6,240 bases of DNA. It comes from Caldifarciminota bacterium (GTDB lineage Bacteria; Hydrothermota; E44-bin80). Under the pieces are notes generated by a model, which saw only the letters and a program-made list of their open reading frames with translations, searched no databases and was not told the DNA's origin. Where the stretch lies: the NCBI GenBank assembly GCA_023127905.1, contig JAGMEZ010000136.1, positions 1-6,240 on the forward strand. Reading direction: 5' to 3'. The translations under genes were made by a program, and so were the position numbers. Shown in pieces: positions 5,382 to 6,240 of the stretch (position 1 is the stretch's first letter; the number at the start of each line of letters is the position of its first letter).

Positions 5382-6173
5382 ATGGTCTATATGTGTTTGC
5401 ACGACAAAAAAGAGATTGAAAGCTTTTTCAGAAAGGATGTCTACCTCCATATATACAGTATTGGGGACTTGGACAACTTCTTCTGGCCATACACAACTTG
5501 GTATGGATCCAAACTTAGCGGAAACATTGACGCAATAGCCTTAATGTATGTTGGCCTTTCAGTCCCAACGTTACTTGCACTTTCCAATGAATATGATGTT
5601 ATGGCAGAACTGCTGACCTCTATCCAGCACCTTCTACCTAATCGCTTTTACGCTCATCTCAGCCCGGGACTTGAGACTGTCCTGGACGCAACCCATAATC
5701 TTGAGTCACATGGTGAGCACTACAAAATGGCGCTTATAGACAAAACACTAACACCCTGGAAGGATTGCTCTGGGATTGACCGTTTAAGCATGAAAGATCT
5801 GACTGCCATCCAATTACTATACAAAGAAAGTTATCCTGGAAACTGGTTTGATCCGAGGATGCTGGAGACTGACCAATACTTCGGTATAATGGAGGAGAAC
5901 CGCCTGGTCAGTATTGCTGGAGTCCACGTCTATTCACCACAATACAAAGTGGCTGCCCTGGGGAATATAGCCACATTTCCCACACACAGAAGCAAAGGTT
6001 ACGGAAAGCGAGTTACGGCAAGGCTTTGTCAGTCTTTGATCGATGAAGGAATTGATATTGGCTTAAACGTAAAAACCGATAACAATACCGCGATATCATG
6101 CTATAAGAGAATTGGCTTTGAGATTGTTGCTTCGTATGGGGAGTTTATGGTTCAAAAGAAAAGCTTCAAATGA
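5382..6173 (+). CDS. GNAT-family N-acetyltransferase, 263 aa
   Basis: This acetyl-CoA-dependent acyltransferase has a recognisable GNAT domain in its C-terminal half (about residues 131-256). Motif A is HRSKGYGKR (202-210), with the R-x-x-G-x-G pyrophosphate loop on R203, G206 and G208, preceded by the strand ALGNIATFP (192-200). Motif B is NVKTDNNTAISCYKRIGF (229-246), the N-x-x-A-x-x-x-Y-x-x-x-GF form. The N-terminal 120 residues (YLHIYSIGDLDNFFWPYTTW at 21-40) form a second region, a layout like FR47-type or tandem GNAT proteins. The acceptor is unknown. The start is ATG 5382 after AAAGGA; a second ATG three codons on is possible. An attC begins 4 nt after the stop. By eye its base composition is clearly richer in G+C than the protease gene, consistent with separate origins for the cassettes. 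Confidence 0.88.
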   Translation: MVYMCLHDKKEIESFFRKDVYLHIYSIGDLDNFFWPYTTWYGSKLSGNIDAIALMYVGLSVPTLLALSNEYDVMAELLTSIQHLLPNRFYAHLSPGLETVLDATHNLESHGEHYKMALIDKTLTPWKDCSGIDRLSMKDLTAIQLLYKESYPGNWFDPRMLETDQYFGIMEENRLVSIAGVHVYSPQYKVAALGNIATFPTHRSKGYGKRVTARLCQSLIDEGIDIGLNVKTDNNTAISCYKRIGFEIVASYGEFMVQKKSFK

Positions 6174-6177
6174 GGAG

Positions 6178-6240
6178 GGCTAACAAGGCACTGCACTGGA
6201 ATTTTGCTCCGCTGGCGCTCCGTGAAATCCAGTGAGTTTT
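6178..6240 (+). other. attC recombination site 4, cut by the window end
   Basis: R'' GGCTAAC (6178-6184) is followed after 9 nt by CACTGG-A-ATTT (6194-6204), which pairs with AAATCCAGTG (6225-6234), leaving one A unpaired. The centre is a GC-rich hairpin around GCTCCGCTGGCGCTCC. The AAC-to-CAC distance and the bulge position equal those of site 1. By that geometry R' (GTT) should lie at 6244-6246, just outside the window. Confidence 0.8.

Overview
The window is AT-rich, Gram-negative-like bacterial DNA of accessory character. It holds short genes of mixed ancestry, nearly all on the plus strand, with strong Shine-Dalgarno sequences and sigma70-type promoters of the form TTGACT-(16-17 nt)-TATATT. 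I cannot name the organism. A low-GC environmental bacterium carrying a chromosomal integron or an integrase-less cassette cluster fits best.

Right half (about 3440-6240): an integron gene-cassette array. An rpiB-type sugar-phosphate isomerase (3579-4016), a CPBP-family membrane protease (4197-5090) and a two-part GNAT acetyltransferase (5382-6173) are each followed by attC-like folded sites. The clearest site (4011-4089) overlaps the rpiB stop codon. The last site (from 6178) is cut by the window edge. Between the protease and the acetyltransferase lie two inverted-repeat sites in succession, which suggests a tiny cassette without a gene. No integrase gene or proven attI site is visible.

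Left half (1-3440): accessory genes without clear attC sites. First comes a beta-class DNA methyltransferase (207-893) that stops before the AdoMet-binding motif. It is followed by a 62-codon ORF and a 57-codon fragment resembling the start of a type II restriction endonuclease, so this part looks like a decayed restriction-modification locus. Next is a DUF6429-family gene (1629-1877). Then a promoter drives three tightly overlapping genes of unknown function (1987-3109). The middle product has an acidic C-terminal region. The last is small, very basic and has a HicA-like residue pattern, so this operon is the best candidate for an undescribed toxin-antitoxin or defence module.

The halves are tied together by a repeated promoter/leader module. 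It occurs in front of the methyltransferase (56-153) and of rpiB (3464-3556), and its promoter part occurs again at 1906-1933. The similarity of the two full copies ends exactly at a GTT, the triplet at which integron integrases cut. Between 3110 and 3578 there is no convincing gene, only an 11-bp tandem repeat, a perfect 10-bp palindrome and the rpiB promoter.
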